This document shows positions 63,395 through 64,000 of a stretch of DNA of 64,000 nt, in pieces; the first letter of the stretch is position 1; each line of letters opens with the position of its first letter. The stretch is from Arcanobacterium pinnipediorum (GTDB lineage Bacteria > Actinomycetota > Actinomycetes > Actinomycetales > Actinomycetaceae). Location: assembly GCF_023973165.1 (NCBI RefSeq), contig NZ_CP099547.1:1-64000 (forward strand), given 5' to 3'. Under the pieces are notes generated by a model. It saw only the letters and a program-made list of their open reading frames with translations, did not search any database and had not been told where the DNA came from. The translations under genes and the position numbers were made by a program.

Positions 63395-64000
63395 TTAGTC
63401 AGTTGAAGTATAACGTTGTTTATAGTGCGCTAACAGCTCATCAACACCGTGCGTGGCATGTTTGTAATAGGTGAGAAGCCATTCGCCAGCGTCATCGCCT
63501 TCGGCTTCCTTAAGCAATGCCCACACATACCAACACCATCCGGCGAAAACAACATACGCCCAATAGTGGTAGCGTTCCTGGGTGGTTGCTTCGCGCTGCA
63601 GATAAAAGCGCAATGCTTTTTCGGCAATTTCGGTGGTCATACCGATTGAGCTAACAACCATCGTTCCAAAGTCTGCAGCCACATCTGACATTCCAGCATA
63701 TTCCCAATCAATGAGATTCATACTCGAATCTTCGCCGATGAGGAAGTTCAACGGATGGAAATCGTTATGGCTGGGCACGAGAGGAAACTGGTCTTGGTCA
63801 ACGTAGTTCTTCAGCGCAACGATTTTTTCGCGCAGCTCGCGATACCCCGGTACGTTAATTGGGCTGCGGTTGCTAAGTAACTGCTCAAAGCGCAGTCCTT
63901 CGGCCACGAAGTCAAACCTGCGCTCTAGCTTTGTTCCAGATTCGTGTAACCGGCGCATCATCTGCATTGCGCGGTCGAGCTCGTCGTCGTTGGTGATATC
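63395..64000 (-). CDS. Choline/ethanolamine kinase-like protein (LicA type), 5' end missing
   Basis: The 3' part of a kinase gene; the frame stays open to the last base of the window, giving 201 residues. The phosphotransferase motif SHNDFHPLNFL and the LIDWEYAGMSDVAADFG segment are typical of choline kinases, followed by the helical tail. The N-terminal ATP-binding lobe lies beyond the window. It precedes licD on the same strand and would supply phosphocholine for activation to CDP-choline; the LicC partner is not seen. Confidence 0.85.
   Translation of the reverse strand, partial: DITNDDELDRAMQMMRRLHESGTKLERRFDFVAEGLRFEQLLSNRSPINVPGYRELREKIVALKNYVDQDQFPLVPSHNDFHPLNFLIGEDSSMNLIDWEYAGMSDVAADFGTMVVSSIGMTTEIAEKALRFYLQREATTQERYHYWAYVVFAGWCWYVWALLKEAEGDDAGEWLLTYYKHATHGVDELLAHYKQRYTSTD

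Overview
The window starts exactly on a dnaA start codon and carries dnaA-oriC-dnaN-recF-dciA-gyrB-gyrA-DUF3566-tRNA-Ile-DLW-39-tRNA-Ala. That order is typical of Actinobacteria, so this is probably the origin end of an actinobacterial chromosome. The base composition looks close to 50% GC (judged by eye, not computed). Together with a CAMP-factor toxin, a sortase-anchored beta-galactosidase and a rhamnan-type glycan locus, this suggests a host-associated member of the Actinomycetaceae such as Arcanobacterium or Trueperella. The family is a fair inference; the genus is a guess.

Layout. 1-10.8 kb: replication initiation and topoisomerase genes, with oriC at 1504-1848 and two stand-alone tRNAs flanking a 39-residue protein gene. 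11-16.7 kb: a 1577-residue cell-wall beta-galactosidase and a GNAT acetyltransferase. 16.7-20.4 kb: a TetR repressor divergent from a YhgE/Pip-type membrane protein. 20.5-21.3 kb: a CAMP-factor co-haemolysin. 21.6-26.3 kb: a lactate permease plus lutABC. 26.5-32.3 kb: a BCCT transporter, a RarD-type permease, a fructokinase converging on an AGE-family isomerase, and a small lipoprotein. 32.5-44.1 kb: a glycan or peptide uptake locus (M81 peptidase and ROK repressor divergent from a family-5 ABC importer, ROK sugar kinase, GH29 alpha-fucosidase and CutC). 44.2-45.5 kb: a membrane-anchored protein of unknown role. 45.7-64 kb: a surface-polysaccharide locus.

How the parts fit. The surface beta-galactosidase, cytoplasmic fucosidase, ABC importer, ROK kinase, mannose-type isomerase and fructokinase suggest scavenging of host glycans, while lutABC would use lactate. 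The last 18 kb builds an exported glycan: dTDP-glucose 4,6-dehydratase, a Wzm/Wzt ABC exporter with a carbohydrate-recognition tail, two RgpF-type proteins (one joined to a WbsX/GH99-like domain), several GT2 enzymes, two DUF2142 and two DUF2304 membrane proteins, a flippase, and a LicD plus LicA-like pair that suggests phosphocholine decoration. The LicA-like gene runs off the window end.

Non-coding structure includes a DnaA-trio tract in oriC, two related 64-base palindromes 36 kb apart with compensatory arm changes, three kinds of short tandem repeat between genes, paired operators in front of the YhgE gene, and several strong hairpin terminators. No rRNA, CRISPR array, insertion sequence or prophage was seen.
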